From Pedobacter ginsengisoli (lineage in GTDB: Bacteria; Bacteroidota; Bacteroidia; Sphingobacteriales; Sphingobacteriaceae), in NCBI RefSeq assembly GCF_002736205.1, contig NZ_CP024091.1, positions 3,035,555-3,099,554 on the forward strand: a DNA stretch of 64,000 nucleotides. The letters run 5' to 3'. The position numbers and the translations under genes were made by a program. Shown one piece after another: positions 17,833 through 26,012 of the stretch (positions are counted from its first letter, which is position 1; each line of letters opens with the position of its first letter). The notes under the pieces are model-generated. The model was not told where the DNA came from. It saw only the letters and a list, made by a program, of their open reading frames with translations, and did no database searches.

Positions 17833-18685
17833 ATGTACTTTTATTTCCGTAACGCGCTTATTGCAATAGTTATCCTTTTTAGCTCCTGGGGCTTTTTCGC
17901 CCATATAAAGATTAACCGCATGGCAGTTTTCACTCTTCCGGCAGGCATCAATAGATTCTATAAAGCAAACATAAAATATATTTCCGACCATGCTGTTGAC
18001 CCAGACAAGCGCCGCTATGCTGATACTACAGAAGCACCTCGGCACTACCTTGATGTTGAATTGTATGAGCCACATAGACAGTATCCCGCGCAAATGGGAT
18101 GATGCTGTTCAAAAATACGGTCGCGATCGACTCGCAAAGAACAGCATCCTTCCATGGCAAATTCAAAGAAGCTATTATAAACTTGTAAATGCTTTTAAAG
18201 CCAAAGATTCTCTAAAAATTCTAATCTATTCTGCATACCTGGGGCACTATATTGCCGACGCACATGTACCATTACATACCACCCAAAATCATAACGGGCA
18301 GCTTACCAATCAGGTAGGTATTCATGCATTTTGGGAAAGCAGGCTCCCCGAACTATTTTTGCAAGATTATAACTATCTGGTAGGCCAGGCGAGATACATT
18401 GAAAATCCGCTTACAGAGATCTGAAAAACCATAACACACGCCCATAGTCTTGTAGATTCGGTATTACTACTCGAAGCCGATTTGAATAAAACATTTCCCT
18501 CATATAGAAAATATAGCTTTTCAGAAAGAAATAACCAGGTACTTAAACAGTACTCCGTTGAATATGCCAACGCCTATCATACTTCCATGAATAACATGGT
18601 ACAGCGACAAATGAAATCAGCTATATTAACCATCGGATCCTTCTGGTACTCAGCATGGATCGATGCAGGACAGCCCTCCTTCTAG
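17833..18685 (+). pseudogene. Zinc-dependent phospholipase C/S1-P1-like protein, broken by frameshift and nonsense codon
   Basis: Three readings together make one protein of about 284 residues. Frame 1 (17833 to about 18080) encodes a signal peptide and SSWGFFAHIKINRMAVF...VDPDKRRYADTTEAPRHYLDVELYEP. The reading must then shift to frame 2 near 18070-18085 to continue as DSIPRKWDDAVQKYG...YIADAHVPLHTTQNHNGQ. A TGA at 18422-18424 interrupts ENPLTEI-stop-KTITHAHSLVDSV, probably a former TGG (Trp). The frame then stays open to FWYSAWIDAGQPSF. The His/Asp metal residues (WGFFAH, RHYLD, HYIADAHVPLH) are those of the S1-P1/phospholipase C fold. The net shift is one extra base or two lost. Two independent lesions argue against sequencing error alone. 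Confidence 0.8.
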
Positions 18686-18686
18686 C

Positions 18687-19343
18687 TTATCTTTTCGCTT
18701 CCTTTTTCTTGAATTTAGCCTTTAAAGCTGCAAATATTGCAGGGAAAAAAGTAACAACCGCAATCACTACAATTACGATATCAAAGTTCTTTTTAACCAC
18801 AGGAATTTGCCCCAGTAAATATCCGGCCATAAGTAAGCTAACTATCCAGGCAACACCACCAATTACATTAAAGAACGTAAACCTACCGAAAGGCATTTTT
18901 GCCACACCTGCAACAAATGGTGCTATTGTTCTGAAAATAGGCAAAAAACGACTAAAAATAATGGCCTTACCACCATGCTTCTCAAAAAACATGTGCGATT
19001 GATTGTAATACTCGAGTTTTAATATTCTGTTGTTTTCTTTAAACACCCGAACACCAAAATAGCTGCCTAATTTATAATTTAATGAATTACCCAATATAGC
19101 TGCCACAATTAATAGAATAAGCATAACCCATATGCTTAAACCAGTATTTCCTCCGGCAATTAAGGTTCCCATTGCAAACAACAAAGAGTCGCCAGGCAAA
19201 AAGGGAGTAACTACAAAACCTGTCTCGGCAAAAATGATTAAAAAAAGAATGGCATAAGTCCAGTTCTGATAATCTCTGATGATCTCCTCCAAATGCTTAT
19301 CAATATGAAGAAGAAAGTCTACTAAAAAAGTGAAAAATTCCAA
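18687..19343 (-). CDS. DedA-family membrane protein
   Basis: The 218-residue protein has the DedA/SNARE-associated (VTT) pattern: FAETGFVVTPFLPGDSLLFAMG near residues 39-60, GNSLNYKLGSYFG, then FFEKHGGKAIIFSRFLPIFRTIAPFVAGVAKM and a C-terminal basic tail. The conserved acidic and Arg residues (E in FAETG, R in SRFLPIFRT) needed for DedA function in E. coli are present. DedA proteins are linked to lipid scrambling and proton-motive-force homeostasis. The only start at the N-terminus is TTG (complement of 19341-19343). The gene converges on the broken phospholipase-like gene with one base between them. Confidence 0.88.
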   Translation of the reverse strand: MEFFTFLVDFLLHIDKHLEEIIRDYQNWTYAILFLIIFAETGFVVTPFLPGDSLLFAMGTLIAGGNTGLSIWVMLILLIVAAILGNSLNYKLGSYFGVRVFKENNRILKLEYYNQSHMFFEKHGGKAIIFSRFLPIFRTIAPFVAGVAKMPFGRFTFFNVIGGVAWIVSLLMAGYLLGQIPVVKKNFDIVIVVIAVVTFFPAIFAALKAKFKKKEAKR

Positions 19344-19366
19344 GTTTTATAAATTAAGCCCAAAAT

Positions 19367-19399
19367 TAAAAATATCATGGCAATAACCATGATATTTTT
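19367..19399 (-). terminator. Intrinsic terminator after the DUF4397 gene
   Basis: A long AT-rich inverted repeat (AAATATCATGG, loop TTATTG, CCATGATATTTTTAA on the minus strand) lies 26 bases after the stop and ends in a T tract. It separates the DUF4397 gene from the DedA gene. Confidence 0.7.
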
Positions 19400-19424
19400 A
19401 ACCTTAGAAATGTCATTTATTTAA

Positions 19425-20108
19425 TTACTGCGCTACAACGTGTCCCGTCAGCTCTGTTGCTGTTACTCCATCAATCCAGATGGTGTAATTTTTATTTGCT
19501 TGTAAATTAGGATCCAGTTCAGCCGAAGCCGGAGAATCCACTATATCAGCAACAAACTTAAATTTGCTTCCAGGATCAACATCTATATATGATGATGCAC
19601 TTTTAAAAGGTATTTTCTCTATAATTTTGGTCGTTCCAGATAAAACAGAGATTGTATTGTTTAACAGATAATTTAGGTTAATGAACCTAACTTTAGCCTT
19701 ACCTGCAACCAACGATGGCTTCATATCATCATTTATGATAGTAGCCATATGCAACTCTTCCTGGGTATTTGTATTTTTATCCTGAGTGTAATAGAATACA
19801 GTAGCATTAATTCCTATTGGCACACCAACTGGCTGGGTAGCTGCATTTGCAACATCCGAGCCTACATTACCAAATGCAAACTGCGCATCACCCGAAGTAA
19901 CCGTAATATAACCGCTAGAAGCCCCATAAGGGATTGCAGCATTATTTTTCTTACTTCCATTTAAATAAAACTCTTGCGGGGTCGACCCTTTTACTGCATT
20001 TACAGCATTAATATATGCGTCTCCAACAGGTGCCGGTTTAGGCTCTTTAAAACAAGAACTTAAAACAGTAACAACAAGAGCCAGGCATAAAAAGAATAAC
20101 TTTTTCAT
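19425..20108 (-). CDS. DUF4397-domain lipoprotein
   Basis: From the ATG ending at 20108 the precursor has 227 residues, with a lipoprotein signal peptide (KKLFFLCLALVVTVLSSC, Cys19). The longer frame upstream has no signal character and is rejected. The body carries DUF4397-type features: AYINAVNAVKGSTPQEFYLNG, SGYITVTSGDAQFAF, KVRFINLNYLLNNTISVL and a C-terminal NKNYTIWIDGV. DUF4397 proteins are secreted beta-sandwich proteins of unknown role. It follows dnaN by about 88 bases on the same strand and may share readthrough from it. Confidence 0.8.
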   Translation of the reverse strand: MKKLFFLCLALVVTVLSSCFKEPKPAPVGDAYINAVNAVKGSTPQEFYLNGSKKNNAAIPYGASSGYITVTSGDAQFAFGNVGSDVANAATQPVGVPIGINATVFYYTQDKNTNTQEELHMATIINDDMKPSLVAGKAKVRFINLNYLLNNTISVLSGTTKIIEKIPFKSASSYIDVDPGSKFKFVADIVDSPASAELDPNLQANKNYTIWIDGVTATELTGHVVAQ

Positions 20109-20196
20109 AGTAATATGATTAAACTTAAAATAATTCTCAGTAAACAGCAATGACTTGGTCAAAAACCAAGCCATCTCAAATATTTTCTAACAAATA

Positions 20197-21321
20197 TTAA
20201 TTGTAATTATTTAACATTACCGGCATAACCAGCATTAAAACATCTTCGTTCTCATCATTGGTTTGAGGAATTAACAAACCTGCACGATTTGGTGTAGAAA
20301 GCTCCAATGTAACTTCCTCGCCACTCAAATTACTTAACATTTCAATTAAGAAACGTGCGTTAAATCCAATCTCCAAATCCTCACCTTCATATTGGCAGCT
20401 TAAACGCTCATGAGCTTCATTAGCAAAATCTAAATCCTCTGATGAAATGTTTAATTCACTTCCATTAATTTTTAGCCTTACCTGGTGAGTAGTTTTATTA
20501 GCAAAAATAACTACCCTGCGCAATGTATTCAAGAACAAAGCCCTGTCAATTACCAATTTATTAGGATTATTAGCAGGAATTACCGCTTCGTAATCCGGAT
20601 AACGCTCATCAATTAAACGACAAACCAGGTTTATATTTTCAAATTTAAAGAAAGCACTTGTTGCGTTATAATCAACAGAAACATTAACATCTGTTGATGG
20701 CAATGCAGCTTTCAATAAAGTTAAAGCCTTTTTAGGAAGTATAAAAGACGATGACTTATCACCCTTGCTATCCATACGTCTGTATCTCACCAATTTATGG
20801 GCATCGGTAGCTACAAAAGTAATGTGTTCTTCAGACAGCTGACAGAAAACACCTGTCATTGCCGGCCTCAACTCGTCATTACTTACCGCAAAAATAGTCT
20901 TGGTAATAGCTTCCGTTAATACCGAGGCCGGTAAGTTTACAGACGAAGCATTTTCAACAACCGGTATTTTCGGAAAATCATCTCCGTTTTCGCCGCTCAA
21001 TTTATATTTACCATCACCTGCACTAATCTCAATAGAGAATGATGCATCATCAATATTAAAAGAAATAGGTTGATCTGGTAAAGTTTTTAAGGTATCTAAC
21101 AATATTCTTGCAGGTACCGCTACTTTTCCGCCTTCTTTAGATTCAACAGCCAACGAAGTGGTCATGCTGGTTTGTAAATCAGTTGCAGATATCGTTAAAT
21201 TTCCGTCTTTAATTTCAAATAAGAAATTTTCCAGTATAGGCAAAACAGTACTGCTGCTCGATGCACCATTTACAGTTTGCAAATGTTTTAATAACGTTGA
21301 TGTTGATACAATAAATCTCAT
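20197..21321 (-). CDS. dnaN: DNA polymerase III sliding clamp (beta subunit)
   Basis: The 374-residue product has the three-domain clamp layout and family signatures: MRFIVSTSTLLKHLQTVNGA, LPILENFLFEI, LSISATD-like LTISATDLQTSM, ATDAHKLVRYR near residue 170, and IGFNARFLIEML near 320. The C-terminal VMPVMLNNYN is the usual clamp ending. It tethers DNA polymerase III and other clamp-binding proteins to DNA. It lies 34 bases downstream of gldG, a pairing I recall in other Bacteroidetes, and away from dnaA. A TATTTTTG element on the minus strand, about 20 bases before the ATG, may give it its own promoter. Confidence 0.97.
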   Translation of the reverse strand: MRFIVSTSTLLKHLQTVNGASSSSTVLPILENFLFEIKDGNLTISATDLQTSMTTSLAVESKEGGKVAVPARILLDTLKTLPDQPISFNIDDASFSIEISAGDGKYKLSGENGDDFPKIPVVENASSVNLPASVLTEAITKTIFAVSNDELRPAMTGVFCQLSEEHITFVATDAHKLVRYRRMDSKGDKSSSFILPKKALTLLKAALPSTDVNVSVDYNATSAFFKFENINLVCRLIDERYPDYEAVIPANNPNKLVIDRALFLNTLRRVVIFANKTTHQVRLKINGSELNISSEDLDFANEAHERLSCQYEGEDLEIGFNARFLIEMLSNLSGEEVTLELSTPNRAGLLIPQTNDENEDVLMLVMPVMLNNYN

Positions 21322-21355
21322 AGTATGATCTTGTCAGTTCTCAAAAATATAAAAA

Positions 21356-23038
21356 TTACCTTGCATACTTACGCTTACGGTAATAATGTTGAAAAATTGC
21401 GAGCGATATTAACAATAGTAAAGGAAAAACAACATTAATAAGCTGCCATTGCAACTTTTCGGTACGCAAACGCACCTTATCCAACAACCTGATCTTAACT
21501 TCTTTATTGCGTAAAGAGATTAAATTATTATCATTAGATAAAAAGTCGGCAATATTTAATAACAATGCCTTATTTCCATAGTTTCTTTGCGTATATCTGT
21601 CAAAACCAAGCGGAAAAACAGAGCCATCCCTAGCACTTATCTGATTTTTAAAGATATCTCCGTCTCCAATCACAATCATTTTGGCGGGCTTACTTTCGGC
21701 AGGCAAGTTATATTGCTCAGTAATTCCGGCTGGCACGGGTCTGTTTAAAAACACAGATGGAAATTTACCTTCTAACAATACCCCTACTGTGCGCTGAAAA
21801 CTGGCATATTCACGCGGATCAGGCTGTTCAGCAACCATCTGCAACGAGAGCATTTTTGGCGTATTATGCACTTTATTATAAGCTGAACTTTGCAAAATCA
21901 CCTTTTTACTAACTCCTTTTACCCCTATAGTATCCACCGTACTTACAAATTCGCTTCTTATGCCATCAATATTTTTTACCAGATTGTGTGCCGTATCGGG
22001 CATCAGTAACGGATAAAACACCCATGGCGCCATTTGAATCTGCCCTTGCTGCCCACCCATACTTAAAGGGATTTCGGCACAATTGGCATCAGCCACAAGA
22101 TCATAGTTAACCCGTGCACCATACATAAACAACATATCATCAAGGTTCAGCTTTCTGTTAAAAGCAAGCTGTTCCCCGGCTCCTCTTAAACTATCCAAAC
22201 TGGCACCAACCTGATCTATGCTCCAAACTACACCTCCACCATTCATTACAAAATAGTTGATTTTATACTTTTCGGCTTCTGTAAACTCCTTTTCTGGCTT
22301 GGCAATTATCAGTAATTTTAGTTTATCTAAACCGGCTTTATCAATCTGATTAAGATCTACCCTGCCCACATCATAACTTTCCGATAAGCTTTTTATGGCA
22401 TCATTCAACAGCAGATCAGACAATTCACCGTTTCCTTCCGTAAACCCAATTCTTGGGTGCTGCCCACTTAATATTTTCTGTATGGCCGATGTAAACACAT
22501 ACTCTAAATTCTGGATAGAATTATTGATGTTTTCTTCATAATTACCCGACGCATCCAGATTTTGCAACAACTTTAAAGCCATCTGATTGTCATTCCCTTC
22601 AACCATTGCCATCGGAAATATCGTTTTCTGAGCAAAGCCATTATCGTTCTTAATGTTCAGCGTAGTAGGCTCAATTCCTGCCTGGTATAACTGATTGATA
22701 ACTGTATCCTGTTCAATGGCAGACAAACCGGCAATTGGGTCCACAAATTTAACATTGATCTCTATACCCGCATAAGCTTTATAATCGGCCAACAGGTCCT
22801 TAGTTGCATTTTTCAGGCGTTTAAATGCCGCTGGCAACTCACCATCTAAAAACACAGTAATTGTTATTGGTTTATTCGCTTCTTTTAAAATCGTTTTAGA
22901 TTTGGGTGTTAGCGTAAAGCGTTTCTCTTTGGTAAAATCAAACCGCGTATAAACATACTGGGCAGCAACATTAAGCAATACCAATCCTGCCACAAAAAGC
23001 AGTAAACCAACTACTTTACTATTCTTAAGCTTTACCAT
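21356..23038 (-). CDS. gldG: Gliding-associated ABC transporter substrate-binding protein GldG
   Basis: The 560-residue protein has an N-terminal membrane anchor (VVGLLLFVAGLVLLNVAAQYVY). A periplasmic ABC-type uncharacterised transport domain follows (FTLTPKSKTILKEANKPITITVFLDGELPAAFKRL, IGFTEGNGE, GGVVWSIDQ), and a C-terminal membrane helix (LINVVFPLLLLISLAIF) precedes a basic tail. This is the GldG pattern. GldG works with GldA and GldF as an ABC transporter needed for gliding in Flavobacterium. Whether this organism glides cannot be told from the window. The start overlaps the gldF stop by 7 bases. Confidence 0.9.
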   Translation of the reverse strand: MVKLKNSKVVGLLLFVAGLVLLNVAAQYVYTRFDFTKEKRFTLTPKSKTILKEANKPITITVFLDGELPAAFKRLKNATKDLLADYKAYAGIEINVKFVDPIAGLSAIEQDTVINQLYQAGIEPTTLNIKNDNGFAQKTIFPMAMVEGNDNQMALKLLQNLDASGNYEENINNSIQNLEYVFTSAIQKILSGQHPRIGFTEGNGELSDLLLNDAIKSLSESYDVGRVDLNQIDKAGLDKLKLLIIAKPEKEFTEAEKYKINYFVMNGGGVVWSIDQVGASLDSLRGAGEQLAFNRKLNLDDMLFMYGARVNYDLVADANCAEIPLSMGGQQGQIQMAPWVFYPLLMPDTAHNLVKNIDGIRSEFVSTVDTIGVKGVSKKVILQSSAYNKVHNTPKMLSLQMVAEQPDPREYASFQRTVGVLLEGKFPSVFLNRPVPAGITEQYNLPAESKPAKMIVIGDGDIFKNQISARDGSVFPLGFDRYTQRNYGNKALLLNIADFLSNDNNLISLRNKEVKIRLLDKVRLRTEKLQWQLINVVFPLLLLISLAIFQHYYRKRKYAR

Positions 23039-23760
23039 TTCCGGCCTCCAATCACTAATCTGGTAAGCCCCAAAAAGAACAATACAAAACTTATAAAATA
23101 AACAAGATCTCGGGTATCCAATACCCCCCGGCTTATAGATTGATAATGTTCATTTACACTTATGGCTAGAAAAACACTTTCCAGATATCGCATTGCAAAA
23201 ATTTTGCTCAGCGCATCAAAACCACTATAGGTCACAAAGCAAATAAACACAGCTACGGCAAAAGCAATAACCTGATTTTTAGTAATGGAAGAAGCAAATA
23301 TACCGATGCCAACAAATGAGCTCCCGAGCAACAATAAGCCTAAATATGATCCAATTACAGCGCCTGTATCAATATTACCAACTGGCATGCCCAGCTTATA
23401 AACAGAATAATAATAAACTAGTGTAGGTATTAGTGCCAGCAGCACCAAAACCAAACAGGCACAATACTTTGCCATAATGATTTGCCAATCTGTTAATGGC
23501 CTTGATGCCAGTAAAATATAAGTACCTTCTCGTCTTTCTTCGGCAAATGAGCGCATAGTAACCGCAGGAATCAAAAACATAAAAAGGAAGGGCGCTAAAC
23601 TAAAAAAACCTGTTAATTCAACATAGCCATACTCCAATATAGAGGTATCCGGAAAAACCCAAAGCAACAATCCCGAAGCCAACAAAAACACACCAATGGT
23701 AATATATGCCATTAATGAATTTAGTAAACTGAATAATTCCCTTTTAAAAACTGCGTACAT
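23032..23760 (-). CDS. gldF: Gliding-associated ABC transporter permease GldF
   Basis: The 242-residue permease has six hydrophobic segments and the ABC-2 motif AVTMRSFAEERREGTYILLASRPL near residue 65-88, typical of GldF. It would form the channel of the GldAFG transporter. It starts 4 bases after the stop of an outer-membrane barrel gene and overlaps gldG. gldA is separated from it by two barrel genes, a terminator and a long inverted repeat, so the ATPase and permease may be expressed separately. Confidence 0.92.
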   Translation of the reverse strand: MYAVFKRELFSLLNSLMAYITIGVFLLASGLLLWVFPDTSILEYGYVELTGFFSLAPFLFMFLIPAVTMRSFAEERREGTYILLASRPLTDWQIIMAKYCACLVLVLLALIPTLVYYYSVYKLGMPVGNIDTGAVIGSYLGLLLLGSSFVGIGIFASSITKNQVIAFAVAVFICFVTYSGFDALSKIFAMRYLESVFLAISVNEHYQSISRGVLDTRDLVYFISFVLFFLGLTRLVIGGRKW

Positions 23761-23764
23761 GTTT

Positions 23765-24286
23765 TTAAAAATTGTATCCGGCCCTTAAGCCAACAAATGA
23801 TAATGTACCTGTGTTTTTTGTCCAGCTTTCGTATCTGGCTCCTATATCTAAAGAGCCAGTATTTGAAACAGGGATTTCGAAACCTAAACCTGGTGTATAA
23901 ATAAAAGAAGCACCACTATCATTAGCAGTAGCAATTGACGAACCTAGTTCGGCTGTTCCGTAAATATTTTTAGTAATAAAATACCTTGCACCAACCTTAA
24001 TTGGAATAAAGCTTTGCCTGTATTTAAGTGTACCAATAGTTTCTTTGCCATTAAACCTGATGTACCCTACATTACCTGTAATATTTAATGATTCTGATAT
24101 TGGATGCTGATAAAGTATTGAACCCCCTGTTCCGTAATTTGCAAAATCGCCAAAATTGCCCGTAGGCAGACCTACATCAAATCCAATCCCTAGCCTGGGT
24201 TCTGCAATCTGAGAACCTGATTGTGCTTTAACAATTGCAAACTGGAAAAGTCCTGCTATAAGAATTAAGAAAAATATTTTTTTCAT
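23765..24286 (-). CDS. Outer-membrane beta-barrel protein (copy 1)
   Basis: This 173-residue protein has a signal peptide (FFLILIAGLFQFAIVKAQ) and an eight-strand barrel pattern with alternating residues: RLGIGFDVGLPTGNFGDFANYG, IPIKVGARYFITKNIYGTAELG and a terminal GLRAGYNF ending in Phe. It is a clear paralogue of the gene at 24553-25080: both share the KAQ signal end, a GxGxDVGLPTGNFGD-like segment, GGSLLYQHP/GGSILYQHP, VGARYF/AGARYF and a GLR-AYNF end. It belongs to the OmpW/OmpX-like small barrel proteins and has no known ligand. It is 4 bases upstream of gldF. Confidence 0.82.
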   Translation of the reverse strand: MKKIFFLILIAGLFQFAIVKAQSGSQIAEPRLGIGFDVGLPTGNFGDFANYGTGGSILYQHPISESLNITGNVGYIRFNGKETIGTLKYRQSFIPIKVGARYFITKNIYGTAELGSSIATANDSGASFIYTPGLGFEIPVSNTGSLDIGARYESWTKNTGTLSFVGLRAGYNF

Positions 24287-24370
24287 TAGTTAAATTTCAA
24301 TGAACTGCAATATTATAAAATATAGCTAGCATAACAAAAGAGTTAATACGGTAATACTTGACAATACAAG

Positions 24371-24468
24371 TTCTTCACATAATTCACACATTTCACACAC
24401 CTCCTTCACAAAAAGGTACCTGTTTGTGTATTTGGTGTGAAGGAGGTGTGAACTATGTGTGAAGAAGT
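24371..24468. repeat. Long imperfect inverted repeat built of TTCACA units
   Basis: The left arm (24371-24410) and right arm (24434-24468) pair over most of their length. The core CACACCTCCTTCACA (24396-24410) pairs perfectly with TGTGAAGGAGGTGTG (24436-24450). The outer TTCTTCACA also pairs with TGTGAAGAA. The 25-base centre contains the palindrome GGTACC. TTCACA occurs four times in the left arm. It could form a cruciform in DNA or a strong hairpin in RNA. It has no T tract, so it is not a simple terminator. Confidence 0.7.
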
Positions 24469-24485
24469 CCTATCTAGTTATCCAA

Positions 24486-24516
24486 TAAAAAAGCTGCTTA
24501 ACCAGATTAAGCAGCT
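24486..24516 (-). terminator. Intrinsic terminator after outer-membrane barrel copy 2
   Basis: On the minus strand the arms AGCTGCTTAA and TTAAGCAGCT flank a short loop and are followed by six T. It lies 36 bases after the barrel gene stop and separates gldA and barrel copy 2 from barrel copy 1 and gldFG. Confidence 0.78.
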
Positions 24517-24552
24517 CTAAGAATTCGTATAAACGAATGTTTTGTTTTTGAA

Positions 24553-25080
24553 TTATAACCCGAAGTTATAAGCTAATCTAAGTCCGATGAAAGAATTAGT
24601 TCCTCCCTTATATGACCAACCTTCATAACGTCCTCCTAATTCTATAGCGCCGCCATCAGAAACCGGGAACTCAATACCAATACCTGGAGAGTAAGCAAAC
24701 CCAGTTTTCCCACCTGATTCAGTAGAGAAAGCAGCACCAAGCTCACCACCAATATAAAAGTTTTCGGCTACAAAATATCTTGCACCTGCTTTAACTGGGA
24801 TAAAACCAGAATTTATTTTTCCTACAATAGGTAAATCTTTAGATTGAAAATTAATAAAACCGGCACTACCAGTTAAATTTAAATTGGAAGCTACGGGGTG
24901 CTGATACAATAGGGAACCACCGTATCCTAATTTATAAGCATCACCAAAATCACCCATAGGGAATGCGAATTCAGCTCCAATACCTAACTTTGGACCTGTC
25001 ATAGCAACATCTTTTTGCGCTTTAACGCTTGAGAATGCAAAAAGACCTGCAATTGCTGTTAGTAAAAATACTTTTTTCAT
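24553..25080 (-). CDS. Outer-membrane beta-barrel protein (copy 2)
   Basis: This 175-residue protein has a signal peptide (VFLLTAIAGLFAFSSVKAQ) and a small barrel body (KLGIGAEFAFPMGDFGDAYKLGYGGSLLYQHP, IPVKAGARYFVAENFYIGGELG, FIGLRLAYNFGL). It is paralogous to the gene at 23765-24286 and the two probably arose by tandem duplication. It lies 119 bases after gldA and ends at its own terminator. A link to the Gld machinery is suggested only by position. Confidence 0.82.
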   Translation of the reverse strand: MKKVFLLTAIAGLFAFSSVKAQKDVAMTGPKLGIGAEFAFPMGDFGDAYKLGYGGSLLYQHPVASNLNLTGSAGFINFQSKDLPIVGKINSGFIPVKAGARYFVAENFYIGGELGAAFSTESGGKTGFAYSPGIGIEFPVSDGGAIELGGRYEGWSYKGGTNSFIGLRLAYNFGL

Positions 25081-25199
25081 TTCTGTTTAATTTAAATTGT
25101 GTAATTGTATCCTTTGACACAAAAACTTGGCCAATAGTTACAAACAATAAAACCCTACAGTAAATAATTATAAACAGAAGCACATTTGACCTGATCTGC

Positions 25200-25907
25200 C
25201 TAGAATGTCAATTTTCTAAAAATATCTTCGAGAGATGAAGACTGGTGTTGTTTTTTAAGTTCAGTTATTTCGGCATTTGCTACAATTCTCCCTTTATTAA
25301 GGATAATCACCTCCTCGCAAACTGCCTCTACCTCCTGCATAATATGTGTTGAAAGGATAACCGTTTTGTCTTTTCCTAATTTCTTTATCAGCTCACGGAT
25401 ATCTGTGAGCTGGTTAGGATCTAAACCCGAGGTAGGTTCATCAAGTACCAAAACCTGTGGGTTGTGGATTATAGCCTGAGCTAACCCTACCCTTTGTTTA
25501 TAGCCTTTTGAAAGCATATGTATCTTTTTATGCTGCTCAGCCCCTAAACCAACTGCTTCTATAGTGTCTTTAACCTTGTGTTCAGGGTTTTGCAGCTTAT
25601 AGGTATTGGCAACAAACAATAAAAACTCTTTTACATACATGTCAGTATACAAAGGTGTGTTTTCGGGCAGGTAACCAATGATACGCCTAACATCTAAACT
25701 TTGGGTTTGAGTATCAAAGCCGCACAACTGGGCCGAGCCTGAGGTTGGTTTAAGGTAACCGGTTAGCATGCGCATGGTGGTAGATTTGCCGGCACCGTTT
25801 GGTCCCAGGAACCCCAATATGCTACCGGGTTTAACTTCAAAACTAACTTCATCGACAGCCTTTTGCTTATCGTAATGCTTTGACAAATACTGTACTTTAA
25901 TGCTCAA
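25200..25907 (-). CDS. gldA: Gliding-associated ABC transporter ATP-binding protein GldA
   Basis: The 235-residue ABC ATPase has Walker A (GPNGAGKST), signature (LSKGYKQRVG), Walker B (VLVLDEPTSGLDP) and the switch His (ILSTHIMQEVE). The sequence SIKVQYLSKHYDKQKAVDEVSFEV and the C-terminal SSLEDIFRKLTF fit GldA. Translation must start at TTG (complement of 25905-25907), because an in-frame TAA lies five codons upstream and no ATG is available. It would power GldFG, from which it is separated by the two barrel genes. Confidence 0.88.
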   Translation of the reverse strand: MSIKVQYLSKHYDKQKAVDEVSFEVKPGSILGFLGPNGAGKSTTMRMLTGYLKPTSGSAQLCGFDTQTQSLDVRRIIGYLPENTPLYTDMYVKEFLLFVANTYKLQNPEHKVKDTIEAVGLGAEQHKKIHMLSKGYKQRVGLAQAIIHNPQVLVLDEPTSGLDPNQLTDIRELIKKLGKDKTVILSTHIMQEVEAVCEEVIILNKGRIVANAEITELKKQHQSSSLEDIFRKLTF

Positions 25908-25997
25908 ATTATTTAATTTTTACGTTTGTTCGTGTGATGATTTTCAAAAGTAGAAAAAACACCACTGCATTCATGAAAACCATTAAAATATTTTATC

Positions 25998-26005
25998 TAA
26001 GTTTG
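25998..26005 (+). promoter_or_regulatory. TAnnTTTG -7 element of glyS, 7 nt from ATG
   Basis: TAAGTTTG is followed by CATCATT and the glyS ATG, again leaving almost no room for a leader. No convincing -33 TTTG is seen. Confidence 0.5.
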
Positions 26006-26012
26006 CATCATT

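Noticed and set aside
17764..18093. 109-codon minus-strand frame over the start of the broken phospholipase-like gene
   Set aside because: It overlaps the end of hscA and the recognisable signal peptide and metal motifs of the plus-strand gene, and has no features of its own.
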